Below the pieces are notes generated by a model, which was not told where the DNA came from, ran no database searches, and saw only the letters and a program-made list of their open reading frames with translations. Below, one piece after another: positions 9,960-20,375 of a DNA stretch of 64,000 bases. Position numbers and translations under genes: made by a program. Each line of letters opens with the position of its first letter. Positions within the stretch are counted from its first letter, which is position 1. The stretch spans positions 248,001 to 312,000 of the forward strand of contig NHZP01000053.1 of the NCBI GenBank assembly GCA_003313425.1, in the 5' to 3' direction. The DNA is from Pseudopyrenochaeta lycopersici (Eukaryota > Ascomycota > Dothideomycetes > Pleosporales > Pseudopyrenochaetaceae).

Positions 9960-10339
9960 GGTGGAGGAGGTGACGCGGCGCTACTGGGCGGAGGGTGCGA
10001 GGTTGGTGATGGCTCTCGGGGCGGATGGAGCGGCCGAGGGGTCCTGGCGATCGGGAGTGGAGGGCGGCGGACGGGGTTGGGCAGGTCTTGGGGGTGCAAG
10101 TGTAGGGTGAATGAAAGGGCTGGTTGCTGCTGTGACGAGGTGCTGCGGTGCTTGGCCTTAGCGCACAAGCCGGACCCCTTCGCCGCAGTGGCCGCCATGA
10201 CGAAACGGCTGCATGGCGTTTTAGAAAACACATTGCGACACCACGGCCAATCCTGCCCACGCCGCCTGCACAGCTGTATAGAGAGTGTCTCGCAGCACAG
10301 TGTACTATACTGCACAGTCTGGACATAGTATCTGCCACC
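9960..10339. other. Shared promoter region between Rab5 and SAC1 genes
   Basis: 380-bp gap between two divergent start codons; it must hold both promoters. No clear TATA box or other motif recognised. GC-rich on the Rab5 side. Confidence 0.6.
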
Positions 10340-12546
10340 ATGGGCACTGCCCTGCCGTACCGCGACATCAATGTCCACTCGTCGCCCTCGCACTACGCCT
10401 TCTCCTCGCCGTCCTCGCCCTCTGCGCCGACGCTGGTGGTCGACCGGCCGTCCGGTGACATCCGCCTGCACGATGGAAAGCTGCTGGGCTCCAAGCGCGT
10501 GTCCAGCGTGGCCGGCATCCTGGGCATCATCAAGCTGCGACTAGGTACCTGCACCAACGCCTGTGAGAGAGCGGGGAGCTGATGCATACAAAGACAAGTA
10601 CATTATCGTCATTACAAAGGCCCAGCCCGTGGGCAGAATAAAGGGTCACATGATCTACAAGGTCATCACCACTGAGTTCCTGCCATTGCGCGAACGGCCC
10701 CTGCACGACCCCGACGAGGACAACTACCTCTCCCTGCTCAAGACGCTCATCAAGACGTCGCCGCTGTTCTTCTCCTACTCCTTCGACATCACCAACAGCT
10801 TCCAGCGCCAGGCCCACCTCGACCCCTCCACGCCCCTCTGGAAGCGCGCAGACGACCGCTTCTTCTGGAACCGCTTCGTGTCTAGCGACCTCATAGACTT
10901 CAGAGGGGGCCTGGGCGGTGGATATGGAAGGCACTCGAGTGGCCAGCAGCCAGACGTGGATCCGTACATTCTGCCCGTCATGTACGGGATGCTGGAGATA
11001 AAATCCACGTCCATCAAGGGTACCCCGCTCACCTTCATCTTGATCACTCGCCGGTCACGACTGAAGGCGGGGACGAGATACTTTTCGCGGGGTATTGACG
11101 AGAACGGCAACGTGTCCAACTTCAACGAGACAGAACAGGCCATCATCCTCAACGACAGCGCCTCGGGCGGCCCAGGCGGCTTTGGTTCCACTCAGAATGG
11201 GGCAGCTGGTGGCAATGCAGGCAAGGAGACGCAGGTCCTTGCCTACGTGCAGACAAGAGGGAGTGTTCCGGTGTACTGGGCCGAGATCAACACCTTGAAG
11301 TATACGCCTACGCTGCAGGTTCGAGGAGTCGAGGGCGCCCTACCAGCTGCAAAGAAGCATTTCGCAGAGCAGATACGGCTCTACGGCGACAACTGGCTCG
11401 TCAATCTCGTCAACCAAAAAGGCCGCGAACAGAGGGTCAAGGAGGCGTATGAGCAGATGGTCGACTACCTCGTAAATTCGCCCGTGGAGAACGTCGAGGG
11501 GGATAGAATCACTTCAGAGAAGTTCCATCTTATTGAGTCGACCAATGCGCAGACAGCCTACGATCGTTTGCACTACATCTACTTTGACTTTCACAACGAG
11601 ACCAAGGGCCTGCGATGGGACCGCGCGAAGCTCTTGATGGATCAACTCGCACCAGACGTCATCAAGCACGGCTACTTCCGCGGCGTCGACATGCCAGGTG
11701 AAGCTGGGCGAGTCGAAGTCCGGCGACACCAGACTGCTGTAGTCCGGACCAACTGCATGGACTGCCTCGACCGTACGAACGTAGTTCAGAGTATGATTGG
11801 CCGCTTCATCCTCTCGCGCATGCTCATCGATCTTGGATTGCTGCACGAGGGGGAGAGTGCAGAGGAGGACAAGGCATTTGAGTTCCTCTTCCGAAACGTG
11901 TGGGCCGACAACGCAGACGTCGTGTCCAAATCCTACTCTGGAACCGGCGCTCTCAAGACTGACTTTACCCGTCTCGGTATTCGCACCAAGCAGGGCGCTC
12001 TGCAGGACTTGAACAACTCCGTCACGCGTTATTGCCTGAACAACTTCCGCGACGGGCCCAGGCAAGATGCTTTTGATCTCTTCCTAGGGACGTATCTACC
12101 TGGCGACTCCAGCATTGGCAGCCAGCTTCTCTTTGCCGACCGAAGACCCCTGTTCATCCAGTCGATTCCGTACATTCTCGCCGCATGCGTCTTCTTCATC
12201 CTTGTGGGCAGTATGACTCGCCGGGCGCCAGAGTCTGCGGTGTGGCCCCTCCGACTGCTCCTTTTATTCTCGCTCGTGGCAGCGGGCATTTGCTTCAATT
12301 TTATCTGGAGCAACGGCACTCTCTATGTAAGTTGAGGAAGTGAATTTTCACATTTTGTACTAACATGCGCAGGTTAATTGGCCCAAACTTAATCGTCTTC
12401 CAGCGCAGATTGAATCTTACCAAGACACATTGTCGAAGGTGTCGAATAGCGCTGTCGTGGGCCCGCTGGTGGGCACGAGACATGAGCGCGGGAAGAGCGA
12501 TGCGCGACTCCTTGGGTTGGAGGAGGGCAAGAAGAGGATTGAGTAG
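10340..12546 (+). CDS. SAC1: SAC1 phosphoinositide phosphatase
   Basis: Three exons (10340-10544, 10594-12326, 12373-12546) with introns of 49 and 46 bp (the second with a perfect TACTAAC branch site) encode 703 aa. SAC1 removes phosphate from PI4P and other monophosphoinositides at the ER and Golgi. The catalytic CX5R motif is NCMDCLDRTNV with Cys at about residue 456. Two hydrophobic helices near the C-terminus (PYILAACVFFILVG and LLLLFSLVAAGICFNF) form the usual ER membrane hairpin. The start ATG has a GCCACC context. The last 57 residues come from exon 3 and would be lost without splicing. Divergent to Rab5, another phosphoinositide-linked trafficking gene. Confidence 0.95.
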
Positions 12547-13005
12547 ATTGTGGTCCGAGCACACTAAGGGAATATTCACTTTTATTCTTTGAACTCATTG
12601 TTATTGCATATATTAGGTGTAGAAAAAGGAGTATGTATAAAAGATTTTAATACATTGCATTTGCTACCGCATAAGTCATGTCTGTCTATGTATCTGTCTG
12701 TCTGTGCATGTCGAAACACAGCGTCGTCTGACACAGGGCAGAAGACGACGACATGTGTCGTTGAGTAGATGGAGAAAGGATTAGGGCCGATAGTGCAGTG
12801 GTACAGGGTATCGTGAAGAGAGGGATACATGGAGTGGTGGTACAGTGTCTGGGTATCATTCCAAGGGCCGAGAGAAGGAAGTCGATAAAGTAAGAATAGA
12901 AGAAGGAAGAGGAGGAAGAAAAATATGGTCGTGATTCGTACAGACAGACATAGACATCGTCATGGACAAAGGAAAGAATGGGAAACATTAACAAGAAGGT
13001 CCCCG
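12547..13005. other. Convergent 3' gap, no gene seen
   Basis: Lies between the stop of SAC1 (plus) and the stop of a minus-strand gene. AT-rich part around 12590-12670 is likely the SAC1 3' end; short TCTGTCTG-type repeats at 12680-12710. No further feature seen. Confidence 0.5.
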
Positions 13006-13629
13006 CTAACACGAGACGTGTACGGCGGGGAGAACTACGACGTCGAATTCTTCGTCGACGCTCTCATCGCTCTGGTTGGCCTCCTCTTGGAGTACCTTTT
13101 TATCCTCCTCGTACTTACCCCCGACAAACGCCCATCCATCGCCCTCGAGACGCGCACGGAGACGCTCGAGATTCGAATTTGCGGCGCGGCGGAGCAAAGG
13201 AGCCCACTCACCCAGTCGCTTAGGCGGGGGCTGCTGCTCGGCTTCAAGCTCCCAGTCGTCGAAGTCAGGGAGGATCCAGAGATCGGACTCGGTGCTGGGG
13301 TCCGAGGCGAGGTTGAGGTTCAGACAGGTGCTCTGGTGGAGTTCCATGCGCTGGTCGTGCGGGGCCAGGGTGCGCTTTTTGGGCTGGGGCAGCCAGGAGG
13401 GGCTCGCGGCGTTGAGGCCGAGCGAGATGCTGCGGTGCGAGACGGGCAAGGTGTCGAGGCTGCGTTGTCGCTTCATAGTCTTTTTGCGGGTGGGGGATGA
13501 GGCGCAAGAGCGGCGTGGGGATGGGTCTGTGGCGCGTGACGGGAGCATGCCGTAGACAGCGTTGCTGAGGTCGTAGCTGTAGTAGGGCTCGTCACGCGAG
13601 CGAGGTGCTGAGTGCAGGCTGTCATCCAT
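13006..13629 (-). CDS. Hypothetical protein, 207 aa
   Basis: Single frame from ATG at 13629 (MDDSLHSAPRSRDEPYYSYD). An upstream extension of the frame to 13839 is open but of low-complexity composition, so the inner ATG is preferred. No signal peptide or membrane helix. Serine-, arginine- and proline-rich N-terminal half, then acidic patches (PDFDDWELEAEQQ; SDESVDEEFDVVVLP). Near the C-terminus are LRRAANSNLERLRARLEGDGWAFVGG and a charged stretch that may be a short helix. I do not recognise the family. It is transcribed away from MIC60 and toward SAC1. Dense codon bias and an uninterrupted frame support a real gene. Confidence 0.6.
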   Translation of the reverse strand: MDDSLHSAPRSRDEPYYSYDLSNAVYGMLPSRATDPSPRRSCASSPTRKKTMKRQRSLDTLPVSHRSISLGLNAASPSWLPQPKKRTLAPHDQRMELHQSTCLNLNLASDPSTESDLWILPDFDDWELEAEQQPPPKRLGEWAPLLRRAANSNLERLRARLEGDGWAFVGGKYEEDKKVLQEEANQSDESVDEEFDVVVLPAVHVSC

Positions 13630-14367
13630 GGTTGGGAGAGCAAGACGAGGAGAGAGACGAAGAAGCAGAAGACAGTGAGATATGTGTGCAAGATGATCTG
13701 CAATAAGGAAGCCGCCACATGCAGAAGCTGCAGCTGCAAGATGCGAGTAATGGGTCTGTCGGTGATGGTCTTCCAGCAGGCCGGGTGGGCGTGGAGGTGG
13801 TTCACGGGCGAGAAATGGCTGCCTGGTGGGCTCGTGCAAGAGTCATGCGATGACGTTGCGGGAGGGTGATGCGGGTGGCTGTGCTCACTCAGCGTGTTCC
13901 GGACGGGGCGAGTATGAGAGGAAATGAGTGGAAATGTTTGACATGGACTAAAAAAGAAATGCGAGGGAGACGAGTGTGTGGTGCAGTGAAGCACGGGTGG
14001 TGGTAGTGGCAGGAGGGGATGCGACGTGGAGTCTAGGCAGGCTGTTGGCTGTCATACAGGGAATTAACAGGAGTGAGCCGATAACACGTTCGGTGTCAGC
14101 CGATAGATGAATAGAACACGAATGCTTGACTTCAAGTATCGGCACTGGAATATCAGGACAGAAGTGTTGGGATTGAATATCAGGACTGAAGTGTCGGGAT
14201 TGAATATCACGGCTTGAGGCGATGATGCGCCGGGAGCTATACCCTGTCGGGTCCCGGCAAGCCCGAGCGCCTGACGTTTCCTGGTGAGCTTCAATTCTTC
14301 ACGCTGGCATACGACACCATCACCTCCGTCGTCCATCCTCATCCCCGCCATCCGGAGGCAGCCCACG
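13630..14367. other. Divergent promoter region upstream of MIC60
   Basis: 738 bp between the start codons of the 207-aa protein and MIC60. Contains the 27-bp tandem repeat at 14148-14218. A frame is open from 14284 into MIC60 but lacks a targeting-type start. No TATA box recognised. Confidence 0.5.
14148..14218 (+). repeat. 27-bp tandem repeat, about 2.6 copies
   Basis: Copies at 14148-14174 and 14175-14201 share GAATATCAGGAC-GAAGTGT-GGGATT with two differences; a third partial copy begins GAATATCA at 14202. It lies 150-220 bp before the MIC60 ATG. Confidence 0.85.
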
Positions 14368-16374
14368 ATGCTGCGCGCCTCCATTCTCCGGGCTGGATCA
14401 GTCGCCCGGCCATTGGCTCGCCAGGCCCGCCCGCAATGGCGCGTCGTCCAGCGCTGCTACGCTGACGACAAGAAGTCAGGCGAGACGGCCATTCCCAACC
14501 CTGCGCCCGCCGTCACGCCCTCGATTGCTCCTGCAAACCCCACCCCCGTCCAGGAAGCCACCATTCCCGCTGCCGACGTACCCAAGCCGCCCCCCGCCCC
14601 CGAGACAGCAAGCACGTCTGCAGCGTCATCGCGCTCCGCACCCGCCGTCCCGCCCGCGACCACTCCGCCCACCGGCCCAGGGTCTGCCAGCGTCGCCCCC
14701 GACCCAAAGCAGCCAAAGCCTAGGAAGCGTCGCATTCTCCGCAAGCTCCTGCTGTGGCTGACCATCCTGTCTGGGCTGGGATATGCCGGCGGCGTGTGGT
14801 ACTCGCTGGTCTCAGACAACTTCCACGACTTCTTCACCGAGTACATTCCCTTTGGCGAGGATGCCGTGGCCTACTTTGAGGAGCGTGAGTTCAGGAGACG
14901 CTTCCCCGGCCGCGCTGGCCAGCCCAGGCTGCACCCCCAGATCTCGGGCGAGAACAAGGTCACCATCCCAGGCAAGAGCGGACTCAAGGCGCGCGCAGCC
15001 GAGGAGCCCAGCAGCGACCTCGCAACCAAGGGCCCCCATGTGAGCGCCGTGGGCGACAACACCCCCAAGCCCGACGCCGGCCAGCCCAAGGTCGGCTCCA
15101 ACACACCAGGAAAGAGCACACAGGAGAAGAAGCAGGAGGCGGCACAGAACGAGAAGCCGACCGAGTCTGCACAACATGCGCTGCTCCCCAAGGACACCAA
15201 GGCCGATCCCAAGGTCGAGGTCAAGGACGTCGTCACCCCAGCCAAGCCCATCTCGCCGCTTGACCACCTCAGCGTCCCCTCTGCCACCGAGCCCGTGGTC
15301 CAGGACGTGGTCAAGATCGTCAACGACATCATCACCGTCATCAATGCCGACAAGGGCCACAATGGCAAGTACAACTCGGCGCTGGACAAGGCCAAGTCGG
15401 ACCTCGCAAAGGTCGTGTCTGACATCAACCTGCTGAAGGCCGACCTGGAAAAGACGACCGAAGAGAAGATCAAGGCCGCCCACAGCGAATTCGACGAGGC
15501 CGCCAAAGAGCTTGTGCAACGGCTGGACCACCAGATGCAGGACCAGGAGACGCACTGGAAGGAGGAGTTTGAGAACGAGCGGGAGCGTCTTTCGCAGACA
15601 TACAAGGAAAAGCTACGATCCGAGCTCGACGCCGCACACAAGGTGTATGAGCAAAAGACCAAGAACCAGCTGCTTGAGCAGAGCATCACCCTACAGAAGA
15701 ACTTCACCGCCAACGTCCGGGATCGGGTCGAGGCTGAACGTGATGGCCGTCTCGGCAAGCTAAACGAGCTCTCGTCCTCGATCCACGAGCTTGAGCGACT
15801 GACTGCCGAGTGGAACGACGTTGTTGACGCCAACCTCAAGACGCAGCATCTCGTTGTTGCCGTTGAAGCTGTCAAGTCGGCACTAGAGACTCAAGCTACG
15901 CCCAAGCCCTTTGTCTCCGAGCTTGCTGCTCTCAAGGAGATTGCTGCTGATGACCCTGTTGTGAGCGCCGCCATTGCCAGCATCAACCCCGTCGCATATC
16001 AACGTGGCATCCCTAGCTCAGCCCTGTTGATTGATCGCTTCCGCCGCGTTGCTGCAGAGGTCCGGAAAGCTGCTCTCCTTCCCGAGGACGCTGGTGTCGC
16101 TTCTCACATTGCCTCGCTCGCCATGTCCAAGGTCCTCTTCAAGAAGTCAGGTCTTGCACTTGGCGGAGATGTTGAGGCCGTCCTTGCACGAACTGAAGTC
16201 CTGCTCGAGGAGGGTGACCTGGACTCTGCCGCACGAGAAATGAATGCTCTGCAAGGATGGGCCAAGGTTTTGAGCAAGGATTGGCTGAGCGAGTGCAGGA
16301 GAGTGCTTGAGGTTAGGCAAGCATTGGATGTTATTGCTACCGAGGCGAGGTTGAACAGCCTTTTAATCGACTAA
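14368..16374 (+). CDS. MIC60: MIC60/mitofilin, MICOS complex subunit
   Basis: Intronless frame, 668 aa from ATG at 14368, chosen over the ATG at 14284 because it starts a mitochondrial targeting sequence (MLRASILRAGSVARPLARQ, Arg-rich). After a proline/alanine-rich linker comes one inner-membrane helix near residue 130 (LLLWLTILSGLGYAGGVWYS) and the conserved FFTEYIPFGEDAVAYFEER block. The middle is a long charged coiled coil (about 340-500). The C-terminal mitofilin signature is present: GDLDSAAREMNALQGWAKVLSKDW and VRQALDVIATEARLNSL. MIC60 forms crista junctions and contacts the outer membrane. Length is normal for fungi. Confidence 0.95.
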   Translation: MLRASILRAGSVARPLARQARPQWRVVQRCYADDKKSGETAIPNPAPAVTPSIAPANPTPVQEATIPAADVPKPPPAPETASTSAASSRSAPAVPPATTPPTGPGSASVAPDPKQPKPRKRRILRKLLLWLTILSGLGYAGGVWYSLVSDNFHDFFTEYIPFGEDAVAYFEEREFRRRFPGRAGQPRLHPQISGENKVTIPGKSGLKARAAEEPSSDLATKGPHVSAVGDNTPKPDAGQPKVGSNTPGKSTQEKKQEAAQNEKPTESAQHALLPKDTKADPKVEVKDVVTPAKPISPLDHLSVPSATEPVVQDVVKIVNDIITVINADKGHNGKYNSALDKAKSDLAKVVSDINLLKADLEKTTEEKIKAAHSEFDEAAKELVQRLDHQMQDQETHWKEEFENERERLSQTYKEKLRSELDAAHKVYEQKTKNQLLEQSITLQKNFTANVRDRVEAERDGRLGKLNELSSSIHELERLTAEWNDVVDANLKTQHLVVAVEAVKSALETQATPKPFVSELAALKEIAADDPVVSAAIASINPVAYQRGIPSSALLIDRFRRVAAEVRKAALLPEDAGVASHIASLAMSKVLFKKSGLALGGDVEAVLARTEVLLEEGDLDSAAREMNALQGWAKVLSKDWLSECRRVLEVRQALDVIATEARLNSLLID

Positions 16375-16637
16375 GCCGCTTTTCTTCTCATGTACTCCTA
16401 GACCCCTGATTCGTAGACATGCAAATGGGGTGCCTTTCATTGTGTTCATAGTGTAACCTGTAAGTGTAGCTTATAGAATTGTTCACATTCAGTTCGTACA
16501 GGATTACCGTGCCTTCTAGGATGATGTGCGACATGGCCGTTGCTCCGCCACACACTCAGCCCCCACGCCTTGCAGGACCCCATACCTCCCCCAACTACTG
16601 ATTTCACCTCATCGTTCCTTCCCTCCCCAACCCCACC

Positions 16638-17951
16638 ATGCCTCGCACATCACCATCCAACTCCCCACCCCTCCCCTGCAAAACACCCCCCACACCCCCA
16701 GAATCCATCTTCTCCCTCTCCCCCGACCCAGAGCCCCCCACTCCCACTCCCAGCCCAAGCCCCAACCTCACTCCCCCCTCCACCAAAACCTCCAAATCCC
16801 CCTCCCTCCCCACCAACCTCTTCGACCACACCCTCCGCCTCACAGGCACCCTCTGCGCCCTCCTTTTCGGCATCTGGGCCCCGCTGTCGTACCAGCTGCA
16901 GCAGCGCGGCACGCAGAGCAATGACGCGGAGATGCGCAGGCTGGTTGCTGAGGTCGAGGCGCTGAGGGTCCAGATTAGCATGATGGGTGTGTTGAAGGCG
17001 TTTGAGCATTGTGAGAGGGTGGGCGAGGCGGGTGAGGCGTGTAGGGCGTTGTTGGAGAGCGGGGTGGATGGCGTGGTTGGCGTGTTTGCGGCGGGGATCG
17101 GGGTGGCGGGTTCTACGGCTGCTGAGAGGGGGGAGGGTGCTGAGAGTGCTGCGAGTGTGGTGAGTGCGTTGAGTACGCCGAGTGCTTCGAGTGCGTCGAG
17201 TGCTTCGAGTACTGCGAGTACTACCCGTGCTGCGAGTGCTTCGAATCCTGGGCGACCGAAATACTACTTCCAACCCTCGAGGAGAACAGGGATGCATACA
17301 GTCACCATATCTGGCGGTATCGAAACTACTCTTTCCTCAATACTAGATCTAAGTCCTCGCCCTCTCCCCCCTCCATCAATCTCACTCCCAAGCCCTGGAC
17401 CCCCAGTCGAAAGCATGGTATCGAGCTTGATCAGCGGTATCAGTGTGCCTACTCCCAACAGTATACCGCCAATCCCAACTTCTACTCTGCAGCGTGTGAC
17501 GTCCCACACACAAGCGTCGGCTAAGCCAAATATCAATACCAAGGAGGAGCCAGTGTCCCAATCCAAGGTCCAGCAACTAAATGTTAATGAGTGGAAATCA
17601 TGGGCTGGCAGTCGTTGGGCCGCGTGCAGAATTACTCCCCTCCCAGAACTTGTCAACACGACCGGTTCCTCGGCGGATCACACAACAGAAATCATCGTCC
17701 TGAATAGGGACGCGATGTTTTATCCGCAGAGTGATTACAATTTCCTGTTCAAACCTGGCGGCTTTTGCGAGGCGGCGCGAGAGACGCTGGGTGACCTGTT
17801 TATTGCGGGCGTGGGTATGGAGGATCTTGGTCTGGCGTTGTTAGTAGTTTTTGTTTCTTCACTTTTTGTGCGTGATGTAAAGAGATGGGTAGGGAGATGG
17901 GGTGGTAGAAGAGTAGAAGGGGATGGGAAGGCGAAGGTGAAAGGAACATGA
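16638..17951 (+). CDS. Two-pass membrane protein with FGIWAPxSYxLQ motif
   Basis: Intronless frame of 437 aa. Proline/serine-rich N-terminus (about 1-60), then a first helix ending in LLFGIWAPLSYQLQ, a coiled-coil-like segment (SNDAEMRRLVAEVEALRVQ), KAFEHCE, a long Ser/Ala/Thr low-complexity linker, a conserved-looking globular part (NEWKSWAGSRWAACRITPLP), and a second hydrophobic helix near the C-terminus (GLALLVVFVSSLFV) with a basic tail. The motif block is shared with the minus-strand gene at 31066-31969, so the two are distant paralogues. Function unknown. It follows MIC60 on the same strand by 263 bp. Confidence 0.75.
   Translation: MPRTSPSNSPPLPCKTPPTPPESIFSLSPDPEPPTPTPSPSPNLTPPSTKTSKSPSLPTNLFDHTLRLTGTLCALLFGIWAPLSYQLQQRGTQSNDAEMRRLVAEVEALRVQISMMGVLKAFEHCERVGEAGEACRALLESGVDGVVGVFAAGIGVAGSTAAERGEGAESAASVVSALSTPSASSASSASSTASTTRAASASNPGRPKYYFQPSRRTGMHTVTISGGIETTLSSILDLSPRPLPPPSISLPSPGPPVESMVSSLISGISVPTPNSIPPIPTSTLQRVTSHTQASAKPNINTKEEPVSQSKVQQLNVNEWKSWAGSRWAACRITPLPELVNTTGSSADHTTEIIVLNRDAMFYPQSDYNFLFKPGGFCEAARETLGDLFIAGVGMEDLGLALLVVFVSSLFVRDVKRWVGRWGGRRVEGDGKAKVKGT
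17155..17245 (+). repeat. Coding minisatellite (AGTGCTTCG-like, Ser-Ala-Ser)
   Basis: Imperfect 6- to 9-bp repeats of the AGTGCTTCG/AGTGCGTCG type encode a Ser/Ala/Thr run in the preceding membrane protein. Length variation between strains is likely. Confidence 0.7.
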
Positions 17952-18293
17952 TTAGTGTTTGTAAAGTTTCTGGCTGGTTGAATACTTGTTGAGGCGTTTA
18001 TGCTGGTGGATGACTGATAGATTTATAGGTGCTTTGAACCCTTCGTTAGAGGCTTTGAAACATTGTGAGGATTATCTCTCACTGCATACGGTGCGTGTGT
18101 TGGTTTAAGACCTGAGGATTACAATGTCCTTACAAGATTATCTCCAGGTATCTAGTGTCTTCCACACATCCGCATAGAGCAAACAAATGTTTAGTTTACT
18201 TCTCCTAGTCATTCTATGCGGATTCTTCTGTCGAAGAAAACATAGTCTGACAGTGCAACTGACAATTTCACAAAATTACATCTCCATTGAATA
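17952..18293. other. Gap between membrane protein gene and Fot1 element
   Basis: 342 bp of 3' flank; includes the target TA at 18292-18293 of the transposon. Nothing else seen. Confidence 0.6.
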
Positions 18294-18338
18294 CCGAGGT
18301 GGACGGCGTAACGAGCCAGACGGCGTAACGAGCCACCC
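18294..18338 (+). repeat. Left 45-bp TIR of the Fot1 element
   Basis: Perfect reverse complement of 20376-20420, starting CCGAGGTGGACGG. Contains the 17-bp unit GACGGCGTAACGAGCCA twice in direct orientation, a likely transposase-binding pair. Confidence 0.97.
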
Positions 18339-18446
18339 AACCACCAAAATCAACACCACAACTTGAGGCTATTGAGCCTCACAAAATAGCTATTAACGCG
18401 ATATTTTTTGGTGTTGGGGCCTAGGGGCCTGTGCAAATATATATAG

Positions 18447-20330
18447 CTACTCAAATCTAATTGGAGGGTTGATTTCCCTGCTGCGTCGTGAGCGAGCAGG
18501 TAGAGCGCCCTCTGCGCCTTGTGCAGACCCTCCACTATCTCCAGGCTGCGCAACCTCTCTATTTTTTGAGATTGCTTGAGTAGCAGCCTTAAGCCTCATC
18601 TTGTTCCCCTTTTGGGTAATTTTAAGAGCGTTTTGAAGTCGTTTTTGAGTCCTACGAGCAGCTGCTCGAGAGGCTTGATCCTCAGCCTTTTGAGCTCTCT
18701 CCTTCTCTCTCAATAACTTAGCTGCAACCCTCGCAGTACGCCTAATCTCCTTTGCCTCAGCCTTAGCCTGCTTCCTTGCCTCACGGAGCTTAGTTGCTTC
18801 AATTTTTTGGAGTCGTTTTTGCTCCTCCTTAAGCTCCTGCTGCTGTAGACGGTCACGTGCTTCCTTCACCTTCCTTGGAGACCAGAATACAGCACCACCA
18901 TGGTACTCCTCAGGCTGCTCTAATAGTAGGACCTTGCCTCGCTTCCTACGTCGCCTCTCATTAATAAGAGCCTCTCTAAGGCCTTGAGCCTCGTGTTCAA
19001 GCAGCGTTTTCTGAACTGAGATTGAGTGGAAGGCCTGGCTCAGCTTTTGAGCTCGTGGATCTTGTCTATCCTTGACAACCTGGCGTAGTAGGCCCTTAGT
19101 TTTCCTCCAGTTTGAGGCGCTCAAAGCTGAGGAGTCACTATCACTTAAAATTGCCTCAGGAGCCTCAATGAGGCTAAATCTCTTAAGTATTACCTGAGGA
19201 TTAAAAGGTGATAGGCCAGTAGCTTCAAACGCCTTAAGGATAGTTAATTCCTTAAAGGAGTCCTCCCAGGCTGCCATAAACAGTGGAAAAAAGTCTCTTT
19301 TACTCATTGAAGTAAGCCCTTGGCACCTCTCCATAAAGGCTGAGATCTGATTTGAGTAAGCTGTTGAGAGAGGCTTAAACATAACAACATCTAGTGGTTG
19401 AAGCGTGTGAGTTGAGTGAGGAGGATACACTGCAAGGAGGATCTTGTTTTGATTGCAGTACTCAATAAAATCCATTGTAAGGTGAGATCCGTGGCCATCA
19501 AGGATAAGGAGCCTATAGGAGGAGTGCGCCTTTGCCTTTGTCCTGCGATCAAACACCTGTTTAAGCCATGCTAGGCCTATATCATTGTTGGTCCATCCTG
19601 AGGTTGAGGAGCTGAAAAAGACTTGATGAGACTCAGGATCGCAGGCCTGCAACCACGAGTCTTGAATTGAACTTGAGGCTGATTGATATATGAGGGCAGG
19701 CTCAAGGGCAGATCCATCAGCGCATACGCAGGCCAGCAGCGTTATCCACTCTCGACTACCATCCTGGATGTAAGCCTTAATCTTGCGCTCCTCATATAGC
19801 CTCCTACTAAACACCCTCTTTGACCTAGTAACTACTCCTAGCATAAAGCCTTTCTCATCTATATTGTATGTATTGCGAGACTCAACGTTGTATTGGCTAA
19901 TCTTATCACGCAGGAGATTAAAGTAGAGGGTGTACTTTGCCCCTGAATCAGCTTGGTGGCGCGATCGATCGATCCCAGTTACCCAATTTGAGATGAGCTC
20001 AACCGTGTGATTCTTGATATAGCGATCAACCCAGTGTACGCCAAGCTCTTTTTTTGCAATCTGTGAGCCAAAGCGTTGTATCATAGGCCTAGTAGGGGGT
20101 AAGCCTTGCTCTGTAAGGCGTTTAATGTAGTGTAGGAGCTCCTGCTCTTGATAGGGGTGGAGAGCTTGTTGATTTTCTGCCTTGGTGTTGCGTGAGCCTG
20201 ATACTCCTTGGTGTCTCCGCGCGAGCGTTGTACGGTTACAGCAATACTTTTTTGCAATTTCTCGATAACTAAATTTTTCTCCAGGCTTCAGCGATTCTAT
20301 AGCTGCAATTGCAGCCTCGATTGAGCTCAT
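18447..20330 (-). CDS. Fot1/pogo transposase (DD35D), intact
   Basis: Single 627-aa frame from ATG 20330. Domains in order: Psq-type helix-turn-helix (about 5-45, FSYREIAKKYCCNRTTLARR), CENP-B-type DNA-binding domain (about 55-115, with GVHWVDRYIKNH), and the DDE_1 catalytic core with Asp 158 (YNIDEKGFMLG), Asp 278 (LILDGHGSHLT) and Asp 314 (LQPLDVVMFKPL); the last two are 35 residues between, the DD35D/D pattern of pogo elements. The C-terminal third (about 430-590) is highly charged, rich in Arg, Lys, Glu and Ala, likely coiled coil. It cuts and pastes the element via the 45-bp TIRs. No stop or frameshift is present. Confidence 0.95.
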   Translation of the reverse strand: MSSIEAAIAAIESLKPGEKFSYREIAKKYCCNRTTLARRHQGVSGSRNTKAENQQALHPYQEQELLHYIKRLTEQGLPPTRPMIQRFGSQIAKKELGVHWVDRYIKNHTVELISNWVTGIDRSRHQADSGAKYTLYFNLLRDKISQYNVESRNTYNIDEKGFMLGVVTRSKRVFSRRLYEERKIKAYIQDGSREWITLLACVCADGSALEPALIYQSASSSIQDSWLQACDPESHQVFFSSSTSGWTNNDIGLAWLKQVFDRRTKAKAHSSYRLLILDGHGSHLTMDFIEYCNQNKILLAVYPPHSTHTLQPLDVVMFKPLSTAYSNQISAFMERCQGLTSMSKRDFFPLFMAAWEDSFKELTILKAFEATGLSPFNPQVILKRFSLIEAPEAILSDSDSSALSASNWRKTKGLLRQVVKDRQDPRAQKLSQAFHSISVQKTLLEHEAQGLREALINERRRRKRGKVLLLEQPEEYHGGAVFWSPRKVKEARDRLQQQELKEEQKRLQKIEATKLREARKQAKAEAKEIRRTARVAAKLLREKERAQKAEDQASRAAARRTQKRLQNALKITQKGNKMRLKAATQAISKNREVAQPGDSGGSAQGAEGALPARSRRSREINPPIRFE

Positions 20331-20375
20331 ATTGGTGAAGGTATCGCTTGTTGAAGTTTTGTTGTTGTTGAGGAG

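Noticed and set aside
13630..13839. N-terminal extension of the 207-aa protein
   Set aside because: Low-complexity His/Leu/Ala-rich sequence before a well-placed ATG at 13629.
14284..14367. 28-codon N-terminal extension of MIC60
   Set aside because: The ATG at 14368 starts a clear mitochondrial targeting sequence; the extension would bury it.
14812..15875. Long minus-strand frames over MIC60
   Set aside because: Shadows caused by GC-rich third positions of MIC60 codons.
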